Positions 29,242-40,112 of a stretch of DNA of 64,000 nucleotides are shown piece by piece. The DNA comes from Trichomonas vaginalis G3. Lineage: Eukaryota > Parabasalia > Trichomonadida > Trichomonadidae. The DNA lies in contig NC_067205.1 in assembly GCF_026262505.1 (NCBI RefSeq), positions 8,308,001 to 8,372,000 on the forward strand. The letters run 5' to 3'. Each line of letters begins with the position of its first letter. The first letter of the stretch is position 1. The position numbers were made by a program, and so were the translations under genes. The notes beneath the pieces were generated by a model. It was not told where the DNA came from and made no database searches. It saw only the letters and a program-made list of their open reading frames with translations.

Positions 29242-29433
29242 TTAGCAAATACAAGATGGCGGGACGTAAAATTTTGACGCAAAAAATTGAATAGATTCAA
29301 TAATACGTTTCAAATTTATACCGTCCCATTCAAATTTGATTTTGAATGTATTTGATGACGCTCTCAAATCAGTAAACGAAGCTCTCTGATGATTTTTATT
29401 TAATAGAATACTATCTTCAGCTAAATTGATCAT
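29242..29433 (-). CDS. Possible short host ORF at the Polinton B edge
   Basis: A 63-residue frame reads MINLAEDSILLNKNHQ ... FKIKFEWDGINLKRIIESIQFFASK, which looks coding in composition. It ends a few bases from the Polinton edge, so it may be the 5' part of a host gene cut by the insertion, or chance. No family was recognised. Confidence 0.3.
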   Translation of the reverse strand: MINLAEDSILLNKNHQRASFTDLRASSNTFKIKFEWDGINLKRIIESIQFFASKFYVPPSCIC

Positions 29434-30407
29434 TTTAAGTTTAAAAAACTTCTTGAAAACAATTATTTCTGATGTTTTTTATTTTTTACAATAGGAAAAC
29501 ATAATGTATATTATTAGACAAATCATTTAAACTATTTTTTATTCTTAATTACTCTTATACGTTATTTTCTCAAAGATGAATTACTCGTACGAGTTAATAA
29601 TGAATTAAATCTATAAAATAATATAAAACAATATTTAAAATTGTTATCTCCTTTAGGGATAAATCTAATTTTTTGCCAGCGATGAGAATAAGAATTGTTA
29701 CTTGATTAATGTATTTAGATATTTTATTTGAATCAAATAATAATATCATTTATAAGAGAAAATGAAATAAGTTTAATAAATAATCCTCTTTATTTGAAAT
29801 AGTGCATTTATCTAATTCATACTATATGTTAATTTTAATAACAACAAAATTATCACTTTTTAGTCTGACTATAATTCAAACATATTTCCAAAATCAAATG
29901 AAAATAAGTTCATTTTTAATTTTAAAACCAAATTCTGAATTAATTAAAATTTAAAGACCGTAAATCTGGAGCTTAATAGATATTTAATGAAACTAATTCT
30001 TTCATCAATCGTTTTTCTTTCGGGATAAAGATTCAAATTTTTTCTACTAAATATATTTTGTTATTAATGATGAAATCTATAATCCGTCTCATTTCATCAA
30101 ATTCTAGTTACTTTGATTTATGAGAATTTAACTTTGGTTTATCGATTGAGATAAAATTACTAAACAACTTCAGGAATTAATAGATAAATTATTCCAAGTA
30201 TTGTTAGAGAAGAAATATGATCATAAGCAAATTCGAAATAACAAAAATTTCTTTCGGCAAAATTATTGAATGAATCGTAAGCTTTGTTATTATTCATGGT
30301 CTCTAACAATTGTGGTTCTTCTTAAACAAATCAACTAAAAATTGATGTGATTGGTTAAATAATTAATGTTTACTAACATATTCCCGTAAAATTACACAAG
30401 ATCGGAT
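29434..30407. other. AT-rich intergenic host DNA
   Basis: No ORF with coding character, RNA gene or repeat structure was seen. Confidence 0.6.
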
Positions 30408-30617
30408 TCATGCAACAATTGGAGAAGGTGGTGTTTCAGCTATAATAGCTGGCTCTGAATAAACAGGCTTAATCTCACCTTCTGTATTAGCATTAGAATT
30501 ATCTTTGAGTTTTTTAGCCCATTCAGCTGAATCAAAGAACTTCTGTCCATAACGCTTTTGCCCTTTGCCAAAATCAAGGAATTCTCTGTTTTTCTGCTCA
30601 CTTGGAGATGATGACAT
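30408..30617 (-). CDS. Endosulfine/ARPP-19-like small protein
   Basis: From MSSSPSEQKNREFLDFG (30617) the product is about 69 residues. The motif GQKFFDSAEWAKK matches the plan of the endosulfine signature (GQKYFDSGDY-type), with Glu-Trp in place of Asp-Tyr. In other eukaryotes the serine of FDS is phosphorylated by Greatwall/Rim15-type kinases, and the product then inhibits PP2A-B55. The C-terminus is Pro/Glu-rich. An upstream methionine at 30665 is in frame but would add a hydrophobic run not seen in the family. No clear TCA initiator is visible. The family call rests on one motif. Confidence 0.5.
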   Translation of the reverse strand: MSSSPSEQKNREFLDFGKGQKRYGQKFFDSAEWAKKLKDNSNANTEGEIKPVYSEPAIIAETPPSPIVA

Positions 30618-31812
30618 GAAATAAAAATAATATAAAATTCTGAAATTTTTCTGTGCAAACCTCATCTTTTTTTATTCATGCATTGTAGATGCTTTGTTGC
30701 AAGATATGAAAGTTGGCTGATTGAGATTTTGAGAGGTAATATTCAATTATTTTACCGAATATCAAAATTTGATGCTCTTTCAAAATGAAAAATATTTGAA
30801 AATTCAATGTGTAGGATAGTTTAAATAGCCAAATTAACCTTATCGATTTATCGTTAAATTTAAATTCAAATTAAATATTAGATGATATTTATATTAATTA
30901 TCATTGTATGAGTAGATTTGGTTCGGAGATGGAAAAATTTTGACACATGATCAAAATCTTTGTAAATCATTGCTAACTACAATGTATATAATTCGATTTT
31001 CGTTTTAAGTATTTGAAATTATCAAGGTTAAATTTTTTACCGGCGATTAATTTATCAGAAAATCTTTAAACAATGAAATATCATTTACATATAATATGTA
31101 TATTTCATATTTCTGATTTATTCTATTTGTAATTTTATTATCACAAATCCTGAAATTGATGCTAAGTGAAGTTAATTCAATGAATGAGTGCACATGTAAT
31201 ATATCATTTCAAAGTAATTTGTAAAATATTTTGATAAAATTAAATATTTTTGAAATTACACCATACAACATTGTTTAATAATACATTCTTATATTCTCCA
31301 AAACCCGAATCATTTTATACTTTAATTACAACAAAATTGATAATAGTTTTAATTCTTCAAATCCTTCATTATTCCTGCATCCGTTGATCTGTTCCGTCAA
31401 CCCATAATAAAACCTTGGAATGATTTTTTCAATGAAAATACATAAGAATTGATTTAAGTAGATCAATAATAATGTTGGTTTGAACATTACCATTTGCAAA
31501 CGATTCCATTTCCATTTTGTATTTCATCAATTTCGAACTAATTTTTATCGTAAAATTCGAAATTGATACAAAATATTTTCTATTAATAGTAAATTCATAT
31601 TTCGATAACTTTAATTTCAGAGTTCACAATTTTCTTCTCAATTTATAATTTAACACAAATATTCAATACTGTTTTCGATTAAAGTAAAATTAACTGTTGC
31701 GTCATATCAATGTGCTTTATATTTTATCATAAAAATCGAATTTCATCATAGATTTTAATGTCACCTCACATGCTATCAAAAAATTATTCAATTTTTCTGA
31801 TAAGAAAAAAAA
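30618..31812. other. AT-rich intergenic host DNA
   Basis: Nothing recognisable was seen apart from the initiator of the actin-related gene at its end. Confidence 0.6.
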
Positions 31813-31818
31813 TCATAT
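31813..31818 (+). promoter_or_regulatory. Initiator (Inr) of the actin-related gene
   Basis: TCATAT, 8 bases before the ATG at 31827, fits the trichomonad initiator TCA(+1)Y(T/A). Transcription from the A would give a leader of about 12 nt, within the usual range. It favours the downstream start codon. Confidence 0.6.
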
Positions 31819-31826
31819 TAGAAGTG

Positions 31827-32816
31827 ATGTCTTCTCCTTCTGTCGTTTTAGATCTCGGTACATTTATGTGCAATATTGGCTTTGCAGGTGAAGAGGAGCC
31901 AAAAATTTCATTCCACACCGAAGATGTTGCAGACGGTGCTTTCAAGAATAGAGTCATTGTAGACTTAGAAAAGTGGAAGCAACTTGTATCGTATTGTTAC
32001 AAGGCTCTTAATGTTGAGCCATCTGCACAACCACTTTTCCTTGTTGACTCTACGACCTTTAATTTGGAGAAAAGAAAAGCAGTGGCCAAATACTTATTCG
32101 AAGATCTTAAAATCCCATCATTGTTCATTGCATCTTCATTCACATATGCAGGATTCTTAATCCAAAAGACAAACTGCCTTATCGTTGATATGGGTGAGGC
32201 AGCCACTGAGATCTGTGCATTCTGTGAGGACAATGTTAATAGAGCCACATTGTTAAGATCAGCTGTAACAGGCCGCACCATTTCTGAATACCTTGCAAGG
32301 ATCTTAAACTGCAATGATCACAAGACAATTTGGAATGTCAAATCGAACCTCCTCGAGTGCCCACACTTCGCAGAAATTGATGCTAAAATGGAAGAAGCAG
32401 TCACCAACAGAGTCAATTACAATGGCATCAATTTCGGACCTGAAAGAGTAATCGCAAGTACAGCATACTTGCGCCCATTCTTCCTTGAGATCGATAGCGA
32501 CGGATTGGCTGTTGATATCAAAGAAGTCATTGTTAAATGCCCGATCAATTTCAGAAAAGATATGTGGACACACGTTGTCTTAATCGGAGGATCAGCACAA
32601 ATCAAGGGATTCGCTACTGCATTACAAGAGGCCCTTGTTGAGCTTGCTCCCGAAGCAGTCAAACCAGAAGTTCACGTATCTGTAGCAGAGAAGCCACAAA
32701 TTGCAAGCTGGATCGGTGCTTCTGCATATGCTGCTGCTAAGCCAAATGCTGCTGTCTTGAAGTCCGATTATGATACTGAAGGAGAAAAAATCGTCCAGGA
32801 TCATTTAATGAATTAA
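31827..32816 (+). CDS. Divergent actin-related protein
   Basis: A 329-residue member of the actin/Hsp70 ATPase fold. The start at 31827 (MSSPSVVLDLGTFMCNIGFAG) is chosen because it sits 12 nt from an Inr and aligns with the first phosphate-binding loop (VVLDLGTFMCNIGFAG, residues 6-21). A second loop is CLIVDMGEAATEICAF (about residues 116-131). The adenosine motif is VVLIGGSAQIKGF (about residues 250-262). At about 330 residues it is shorter than actin (375). It lacks the usual DNase-loop and C-terminal motifs, so it is an Arp of uncertain class, perhaps of a cytoskeletal or chromatin complex. Single exon, whole. Confidence 0.8.
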   Translation: MSSPSVVLDLGTFMCNIGFAGEEEPKISFHTEDVADGAFKNRVIVDLEKWKQLVSYCYKALNVEPSAQPLFLVDSTTFNLEKRKAVAKYLFEDLKIPSLFIASSFTYAGFLIQKTNCLIVDMGEAATEICAFCEDNVNRATLLRSAVTGRTISEYLARILNCNDHKTIWNVKSNLLECPHFAEIDAKMEEAVTNRVNYNGINFGPERVIASTAYLRPFFLEIDSDGLAVDIKEVIVKCPINFRKDMWTHVVLIGGSAQIKGFATALQEALVELAPEAVKPEVHVSVAEKPQIASWIGASAYAAAKPNAAVLKSDYDTEGEKIVQDHLMN

Positions 32817-34979
32817 TCAATTTATTACTTCACTAGTCTTTTTTCATTTTAAAATATCCTTCTTCCTTTGAGTTGAAGTTTTTTGTATCTTTTTTTCTTC
32901 ATCTTTCACTATCGAATTGAATTCCTTTGATTTTGAAACGAATCTGTTTAAACATATTCTAATTTTGTCCTTTGGCATGATATGTTTTTGCATAAATCGA
33001 AATTGGATGATTCAATATTTGAACATTAAATTATTAAGCAAATAAACCAAAAAATACAAATTAATATTATTTAGCCTTATACTGTTGCTATAAAAATGTA
33101 TTTAATTATGAGCTAAAACTATTTTTTATTCATACAATTTATCAACCGAATACGTTCAATTTTTCTGCTATTTTCTGTAATTCCGCGGAATAATTAATAA
33201 ACAAAAATTAAATAAGCATATCATTATTTCTATATCCAATTGTTACAATAAAAATTTTAACTGGTCATATCCAATTCAAAAAATTTAATACAATTCAAAG
33301 AAATAAATCCACATCAAGAATTAAGATTGTTCAATATCATAATTTGGAAGATTAATAGTAATTAAGGATGTCAATTTGGAAGAAAAGTGAGAAAATTCCT
33401 AAAATGTTAAAAATGAATTTTCCAAACGTGCTTTTTTATCTCATTTTTTTGATTTTGAAAAAAATTTGGAGAGAAGAACTCTTCGTTTTTGAATTTTGTC
33501 ACGATGGGTTTAAAGTATATTAGACACATGTATTGATATTACTATTTTTGTATATTTTGAGAGAAAATGCCTAAAAAGTGAGAAAATCTGAGACGGTTTG
33601 AGAAAATATATAAACTATTGAAAATTTGAATTAAACTTCTAATTTGGAAAAAAGAAATTTGGAAAGAAGAAAATTCAAAAATCGAGATTTAGACTCAGCA
33701 TCAAATGGAGAACAAAATGTTTCTTCATATGAAGGAAAAAAATTTTCTTGTGAAGAAATAGAGTTTTTAAAATTTTATTGTATGTAATGAAATAAACAAA
33801 TATTAAAATTATTTTTTGATAACAAGAAAATTCCCAATAGAAAATATTTGAGAGAAAGAAAAAAAGAAAATTGAAAAATATTACTCTCCTTTATATTTCA
33901 TGAGATTTTAAATTTATTCTCATAAAATTGACAATTTTATACGTTTAGATGAAAATAAGTGATTTTGGTTGAAATAGAAATTATTATTTGCTTACAGCTA
34001 TCAAATAGATTTTTGCTATTTTGATTAAAATTTGTTAATCAAATTAATAAATTTTTTCTAAATATCTTAAATATCTGGATCACTCACATATACAATGAAT
34101 TGAACGATAAAAATAATACAAACTCAACTAAGTTTCCTGTCTTTCAACTAAAAAAAATTATGCAAATTAAATTAAATTGTTTAATCAAATATAAAACAAA
34201 GATGAAGTAATTACAGTTATCATAAACTTTATGAATAACTCTGTAATTGGTTCAGATTTTCGTAAAAATATTTTTATTAATATCGATAAGAATACGTTTA
34301 CCTACTATCACAACATATCGATAAACAAGAGTAGAGTGATTTTTATCATCGAAATTTTTTAAAAGCTGTAAGCTGGAAGGAAAAATCTTGTTTTTTCTGA
34401 GTTAGTTGTAGAACTATTGATGCACGAGTTATCATTGTGATGTAGAAGGATGTCAATGTACTGACTGAAGGATATGAAGTGAATTGAATTTCATTGAATT
34501 TCAATTTGATCAAAATTTGTTGAAATGATATGAATGTGTCAACATCTGTATCACTCTCTTTCACTCCTTCCCTATTCTTTCGAGAACGAAGCTAGCTCAG
34601 CTTTCGCTGAGCGAATTGACACTTTTGATGCCCTAAACGTACATGCTCTCAAATTTATCGAAAAAAATTATACCACCTAAACTAGTATATTCTTATTTTA
34701 AATATGATATTATCCTTAGAATCCACACTAGAATATATTTAAATCAACTTTTAAAAAAGTTCGAATCCTGCGCGTCTCACTTTTTAAATTTTCCAAAAGG
34801 AAAATTATATTCTCCTAAAATGAAAACAATTTTCCGAATTGACATCCTTATAGTAATACATAAAACTCATTGAAATTTAGCCCGTGAAATTGGTGTTTCA
34901 ATTTTTCATTGTTGACAAAAATTTGAAAGAATTTCAGAAGAAATTTTAACAGTACCACTTTTCTTCGAACGATTTTTTT
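32817..34979. other. Long AT-rich intergenic region
   Basis: About 2.2 kb with no supported gene. It contains purine-rich runs resembling degenerate GAAAATT repeats (33360-33870) and a perfect hairpin at 34595-34612. Short frames at 34346-34564 and 34643-34873 look non-coding. Confidence 0.6.
34595..34612. other. Perfect 7-bp hairpin in host DNA
   Basis: GCTCAGC-TTTC-GCTGAGC, GC-rich within AT-rich DNA, flanked by further CGAA-GCTAGC partial repeats. No neighbouring gene explains it. Confidence 0.6.
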
Positions 34980-34985
34980 TCACAT
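34980..34985 (+). promoter_or_regulatory. Initiator (Inr) of the sugar transporter
   Basis: TCACAT directly before the ATG; a start at its A gives a 5-nt leader, short but known for trichomonad mRNAs. Confidence 0.5.
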
Positions 34986-34986
34986 A

Positions 34987-36327
34987 ATGGTTAATTTCTG
35001 TCGCAAAGAGATTATATATGGATTAATCATTATGACCGGATCGATGAATTTTGGATACACGGTAGGTTTTCCCTCGCCAATGATTCCATTTTTCAACGAA
35101 GTCTGGGGAATAAAAAAATTAGCCACAACTTGGTTCAACGCAATACTTCCATTACTTGCAATAATTGGTCCTTTCATTACAACCTTCATGCTTTCATATA
35201 TGGGAAGGAGATTAGTTTTCTGCATTTTACAGATTTTATCCGCAATTTTATATTTAGTTATGCTAGCCTCAAATAAGAAAAATTTTTGGATTATGATATT
35301 TATGAGAGCCTTGTTAGGCCTTGTTATTGGCGGAGTTACTTCGATTGCCCCGACAATGTTGATTGAAACTGCTCCTGAAGGGCTTACTGGATTTTTCGGT
35401 AACTTAAATCAAGTCGGTTGCGTTATTGGTATCGTTATCATGTATTTACAAGGAAATTGGACCGTAAACGTTACGAAAGGATTTTCGAAATGGTGGTCAC
35501 TAGAAATTACATGCGCAACTCTTAATATTATTGGAGCAGCATTGATATGGCTTTGTCCGGAGACATCTTCTCTTTCAAAAAACGACGTTAAAAAAGATAA
35601 ACCTCGAGAAAGCATTTGCCAAAAGAAATACATAGGTAAAATCTTTGTAGGCATAGGAATGATGTTTATACAGCAGTTTTCTGGTATCAACGCCATTCTT
35701 ACAAATCTTGATGATAATTTTCGAGAAGTTGGAGTTCCTCTTGACTCAGGAGTTGCATCAGCAATATCTGTAGCTGCCCAATTCATTGCTGTTTTTGTCT
35801 CAGGATTTCTTGTTGACAAACTTGGTCGTCGACCATTATTTTGTTTATCTTGCTTCGGTTGTGGAGCAACACTTGTTATATTTGCACTTAATTACAAATA
35901 CAATTGGGCAAATTGGATCTCAATTGTTGTAATTTTTATTTATATGTTCTTCTTTGGTGCTGCATTAGGTCCAGTTCCATGGTTTATAATCCCTGAGCTA
36001 TTTCCTATTACTGTACGATCGATTGGTGCATCAATTATATCAATGGCCAATCAATTATTTTCTTTTACCGTTATTTTTATATTTCCATGGCTGAAAGGAA
36101 CAACAGATGATCAAGGAAATATCACATCAGGAATAGGATTAACATGGACATCAATTGTCTTCGCAATTATCACGTTTCTCGGTGGAATTTTTGGATTCTT
36201 CTTTATAATTGAACCAAAAATCACTGCAGAACCACTTGATAACGAAGATAATCAAGAAGGCCAAAATGGAGAAGAGACCTCTACCCAAATTAATGTGCAA
36301 AATGTTCCAGAACACGAAGATCCTTAA
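34987..36327 (+). CDS. MFS sugar (hexose) transporter
   Basis: A 446-residue plasma-membrane sugar porter of the SLC2/major facilitator family, 12 predicted membrane segments. Family motifs are visible: GRR after TM2 (residues 73-75), PETSS at the end of TM6 (191-195), QQFSGINA in TM7 (229-236), the second loop DKLGRRP (277-283), and PWFIIPELFP in TM10 (331-340). QQFSGINA fits substrates of the glucose type. The C-terminal tail is acidic and Gln/Asn-rich and cytoplasmic. The start is supported by the adjacent Inr. The frame is whole. Trichomonads depend on host glucose, and the family is expanded in them, so the exact substrate is open. Confidence 0.92.
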   Translation: MVNFCRKEIIYGLIIMTGSMNFGYTVGFPSPMIPFFNEVWGIKKLATTWFNAILPLLAIIGPFITTFMLSYMGRRLVFCILQILSAILYLVMLASNKKNFWIMIFMRALLGLVIGGVTSIAPTMLIETAPEGLTGFFGNLNQVGCVIGIVIMYLQGNWTVNVTKGFSKWWSLEITCATLNIIGAALIWLCPETSSLSKNDVKKDKPRESICQKKYIGKIFVGIGMMFIQQFSGINAILTNLDDNFREVGVPLDSGVASAISVAAQFIAVFVSGFLVDKLGRRPLFCLSCFGCGATLVIFALNYKYNWANWISIVVIFIYMFFFGAALGPVPWFIIPELFPITVRSIGASIISMANQLFSFTVIFIFPWLKGTTDDQGNITSGIGLTWTSIVFAIITFLGGIFGFFFIIEPKITAEPLDNEDNQEGQNGEETSTQINVQNVPEHEDP

Positions 36328-36932
36328 TTTACTTTATATTATTGTTTGTATGTATAATTATAGTAAATCTGCTAATTGTTATAGCATAACCTTTCAGCTT
36401 TTTATGCAGAAACAACTAAATCTTTAGGCTTTTTAGATTCAAATTTGTGTCTTCAAGCTCCAAAGTGCATAATTTCATCAGTAAACTGCTAGCATTACTA
36501 TGTAAATGATTGTTATCATTTCCTTTTTTATTGTTATCGGTTAAAAAAATCATTGGATTGATATCGGGTCACAAATAGCTGACCAAGCTTTTGCCAATAT
36601 ATAATATAATGATAAACCAAGCAATAGCGCTCATCTTGTAAACTGATTGAATGAAGTGATCTAATTTGAGAAAAATTCTCGAGATCATCATGTTATTCTC
36701 TGTTAAAGATTCATTCTAATAAATACAAAAGTAATTTAGTGTATTCAAGGTATTTTCAGCGCGAGCGTTTTTATGCATTCAAAAATTTGAAATAATTTTG
36801 ATTCTTTTCAATTCCAACCGTTTACAATTGAAAATATTCCGACTGCTTATTCCATATTATGAATGGGTAAAACTATGTTTCTAACTCGACTTTTAAAAAT
36901 AAAAGTGACAAGATTTTGCACTTTTTTGGAGG
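36328..36932. other. AT-rich intergenic region
   Basis: No gene or RNA signature was seen between the transporter and kinase loci. Confidence 0.6.
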
Positions 36933-37844
36933 ATGTGCGCAATTTATTACACTGATTCACAAAAAGATCCATGCATTGGTGACTGCATAGGAAACTATGT
37001 TCTAGATAGTTTAATCGAAAATACAATGAATTCTATCATTTATTCGTGTACTAATATTACGACAAAAAAATCCTACGCGATCAAAATGGTAAAGATATGG
37101 GAAAGTGCATTAAAACGTGTCGAGGAAGAAACTTAAGTTTTAAAGTCGATCGATTGTACTTATATTGCTGCTCCTTCAGAAATATTCAATTATCCTCCAT
37201 ATAGATGCATTGTATTACCACTTGCGAAATCTGATGCTTGGAAATTATATGTAAATTCACCATATAAGCGTTTGGATGAACAAACGTGCCGTGGAATTTG
37301 CAAAACGATTCTTCTTGCATTACAGTACTTGCATACAAGAAATATTATACATCTTGATATCAAACCAGATAATTTTCTGATATTTGATGAAAATGCAAAA
37401 GATGTATTATTAGCAGACTTCGGGTTCGCCCATAAGGTCGAAGAGAGAAAGCTTTCAACAGAATTCAATGGAACCCTCACGTTTGCGGCTCCAGAAATCA
37501 TTACTGGAACTCAATACGAAAAAAGTGTCGATATCTGGTCACTTGGAGTGTCCATGTACGTTTTATTGAGTGGAATGTTTCCATTTCCGGTTACTCCTGA
37601 AATAGTTCTCCGTGATTCCATCAAAAATGGAAGATATTTCTTCCCAGCTAGCAGATGGGCGTCAGTATCGAGGGATGCAAGAGATCTGATAAGCCATATG
37701 ATCGTTGTCAAGCCTGGAAATCGATTTACCGTTGAACAGTGTCTTGAGCACAAATGGTTCAAAATTGATGGTGTTGAACGTTCGCATACATGGCATAGTT
37801 TACCAAGTATCGTTCCAAAGTCAATGATCCCTAATACACAATAA
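36933..37844 (+). pseudogene. CAMK-like Ser/Thr protein kinase, one stop
   Basis: One frame of 304 codons encodes a complete kinase domain but carries a single in-frame TAA at 37134-37136 (codon 68), between EEET and VLKSID. The N-lobe has a poor Gly loop and Y-A-I-K51-M. The C-lobe has IIHLDIKPDN (H140, D142), ADFGFAH (D162), AAPE (186-188) and DIWSLGVS, all intact. The HLD and lack of a C-terminal domain fit the many short CAMK-group kinases of trichomonads. Everything downstream of the stop is open, so this is a very recent pseudogene, a population variant or a sequencing error. No TCA initiator is evident near 36933. Confidence 0.85.
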
Positions 37845-38225
37845 TTTTATTTTTATATATAACTATTTTCATTTCAATATCAATTCAATTTATTCGACTT
37901 GTATTGTTACATATAATTATTTTGTTATTTTGAACTTCTAAATAAATTAATTTCAGAATATTTTTAAATTTTAAGTTTGCTTTGTTAATACACCGAGTAA
38001 ACTTATGTCTTCATCCTTTATGTTCTTTCTATCCATTTGTTAGCAGATTAAAATTATATTCATACATTCAATTTCTTAACATTAGCTCTAATATTTGCAT
38101 AAATCCAAATTTAGGCTAATTGAAATAAGTTATACTGTGAATATATTATAATTAAATGTATGTAATAAGGTGTTGGGTAAAAAATTAAATTGAGAGGAAT
38201 TTTTTGAATTCATTTTTTTGATTGG
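37845..38225. other. AT-rich intergenic region
   Basis: Nothing recognisable was seen; the region ends with a possible initiator TCATC at 38226-38230 for the following gene. Confidence 0.6.
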
Positions 38226-38258
38226 TCATCTCAAACACTCTAATTTTTTGAGAAATGA

Positions 38259-40112
38259 ATGAATTCATGGAAATTAGGATCGGATGTTGGAGATTTAAAC
38301 CAATATTCCAGCAATGGCACAGTTGCCACCTTTAATTATCCTTGCAGTACTACCTACTCTTGCACTTATTACCACACAACTCTTCCACCCGGTTATTATA
38401 AAGTTGAAGTATGGGGTGCAGAATGTGGTAGCACAATCTATGAAAGCAATCCTTACACCCATGCAAACAAGAAGGGTGGATATTCCGTCGGTGTCCTAAA
38501 ACTAAACAAAACATCCGAGGTTTACGTTTTCATTGGCGGCAAAGGCCAAGACGCAATACATTCGTTCAATGGAAATGCTCGAGGTGGCTACAATGGTGGT
38601 GGTGATGCCATTCCAGAGACCACTGATAATGATCACGGAGGTGCTGGTGGTGGTGCCACTGACATCAGAGTTGACGGAATCGAAATCGGAAACAGAAAGA
38701 TTGTTGCAGGCGGTGCGGGTGGACTTGGCCCTGATCTAAAATATAGTGGTGGCTTAACTCCAGAATCATGGGGAGGAGGCCTCGAAGCTGGTCGTCCAAT
38801 TGCAAACGGACCAGCATATGGATCTCCTGCCACCCAATCTCAAGGAAATTCCAACGGAATAGGTTCAGCAGGTGTATTTCATACTTATGGAATCACAGGT
38901 GGTGGTGGTGGCTATTTCGGCGGAACTCTACCACCACATGTATTTAATGGGCGGGCAGGTTGTGCAGGAGGTGGCTCAGGATACATCGGAAAAGTTATTT
39001 CATTCAATGGAATTGTTGCAAAGTCAATTCCAGGAAACCAACAGATGCCATCTCCAGACAGCGACACTCAAACTATCGGCCGATCAGGTAATGGTGCCGC
39101 ACGAATCACCATCCTTGGTTATTTTCTCCAAAAGACGAACTCCCTCAAAGACACATACGACCCTAACTCCACAATTTCTATCGATTTCACACTTAATACA
39201 TTAGGAACAGAAGAAGTTGCCACCATCAAACGATCATTAAACAACACAAACCTCGAAGAAACAATTCTCACCCATATCGATGATGGTAATGAATACAGTT
39301 TCACAGATTCATTTCGATTACCAGAAGAAACAGGATTTCTGAAAATTTCATACACAGTTACTTCCAAATCAGGAACAACCACATCTACATTTTTCGACAT
39401 TCTTGTTAATAAAAAACCAGAAATCAATGTAATAGGAAGACCTAAGGAAAGATATATTCCAAGCGAGAAAACATTTGTAGAAATTGAAGTAATAGATGAT
39501 ACTTATGTCAATGTTTCGATCAAAGATAAATCGAATATTCTTTATTCAACGAAAATAATAAGTTGTTATAATACTAAAACTCGAACAAGGTTAGAATTTA
39601 ATGTAGGTCCATTTGCCATCGGTTCTAAACATAATATATCTATCTCAGGTGTTGACGAGTATGGATTTAATTCGGTAATATCATATTTCGAATATGTTAT
39701 TGTTGATAACGTCGCACCAGATTTGAGAGTTGATTCACAATTAACATATCATTTTTCAGGTAAAGACAAAGTTAAAATCAATGGTGAATTCCATGACAAA
39801 GACGGCAGTGCCACAATCACAATATATTCTAAGATCGATAACTCTCTTCAAGTCAAACATGGTGTTCACACCATTTCAGACATTAACTGGCATGTTTTCA
39901 ATATCACACGTGATATGTTTGATGTTCGCAAAGGAATTCACACATTAACAGTTTTTGCCGTTGATGACAATTATGCAGAATCAAACCCATATGTTCATAC
40001 ATTTGCCTTATTCAGTGGATACTACATATTGAACAGGCCGTCATGCTATTGTGTTTTTAGAGGCACATGGATTCTTTCCATGTATTCTCCATTATCTACT
40101 GAATTAACCTGA
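38259..40112 (+). CDS. Glycine-rich ALK/LTK-like surface protein
   Basis: A 617-residue member of a large trichomonad family. Residues about 20-290 form a glycine-rich domain like that in the ectodomain of ALK/LTK receptors: an opening GYYKVEVWGAE strand, repeated GGxGG clusters (GGYNGGGD; GGAGGGATDIRV; IVAGGAGG; GGGGGYFGG; GCAGGGSGYIG) and a closing GNGAARITILGY. Two or three beta-sandwich repeats follow (about 300-580; KPEINVIG, VAPDLRV), recalling Ig/cadherin-like modules. No clear signal peptide or membrane anchor is seen. The C-terminus (SCYCVFRGTWIL) may be altered. An overlapping upstream ATG at 38255 is out of frame. Confidence 0.7.
   Translation: MNSWKLGSDVGDLNQYSSNGTVATFNYPCSTTYSCTYYHTTLPPGYYKVEVWGAECGSTIYESNPYTHANKKGGYSVGVLKLNKTSEVYVFIGGKGQDAIHSFNGNARGGYNGGGDAIPETTDNDHGGAGGGATDIRVDGIEIGNRKIVAGGAGGLGPDLKYSGGLTPESWGGGLEAGRPIANGPAYGSPATQSQGNSNGIGSAGVFHTYGITGGGGGYFGGTLPPHVFNGRAGCAGGGSGYIGKVISFNGIVAKSIPGNQQMPSPDSDTQTIGRSGNGAARITILGYFLQKTNSLKDTYDPNSTISIDFTLNTLGTEEVATIKRSLNNTNLEETILTHIDDGNEYSFTDSFRLPEETGFLKISYTVTSKSGTTTSTFFDILVNKKPEINVIGRPKERYIPSEKTFVEIEVIDDTYVNVSIKDKSNILYSTKIISCYNTKTRTRLEFNVGPFAIGSKHNISISGVDEYGFNSVISYFEYVIVDNVAPDLRVDSQLTYHFSGKDKVKINGEFHDKDGSATITIYSKIDNSLQVKHGVHTISDINWHVFNITRDMFDVRKGIHTLTVFAVDDNYAESNPYVHTFALFSGYYILNRPSCYCVFRGTWILSMYSPLSTELT

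Noticed and set aside
32304-32662. Minus-strand frames within the actin-related gene
   Set aside because: They are shadows of a well-supported plus-strand gene.
34760-34790. A GTTCGAATCC string like the T-loop of a tRNA
   Set aside because: The flanking bases cannot pair to form a T-stem, and no D-arm, anticodon arm or acceptor stem lies upstream.
34643-34873. 76-codon plus-strand frame upstream of the transporter
   Set aside because: Composition is that of AT-rich intergenic DNA, with no initiator and no recognisable segment.
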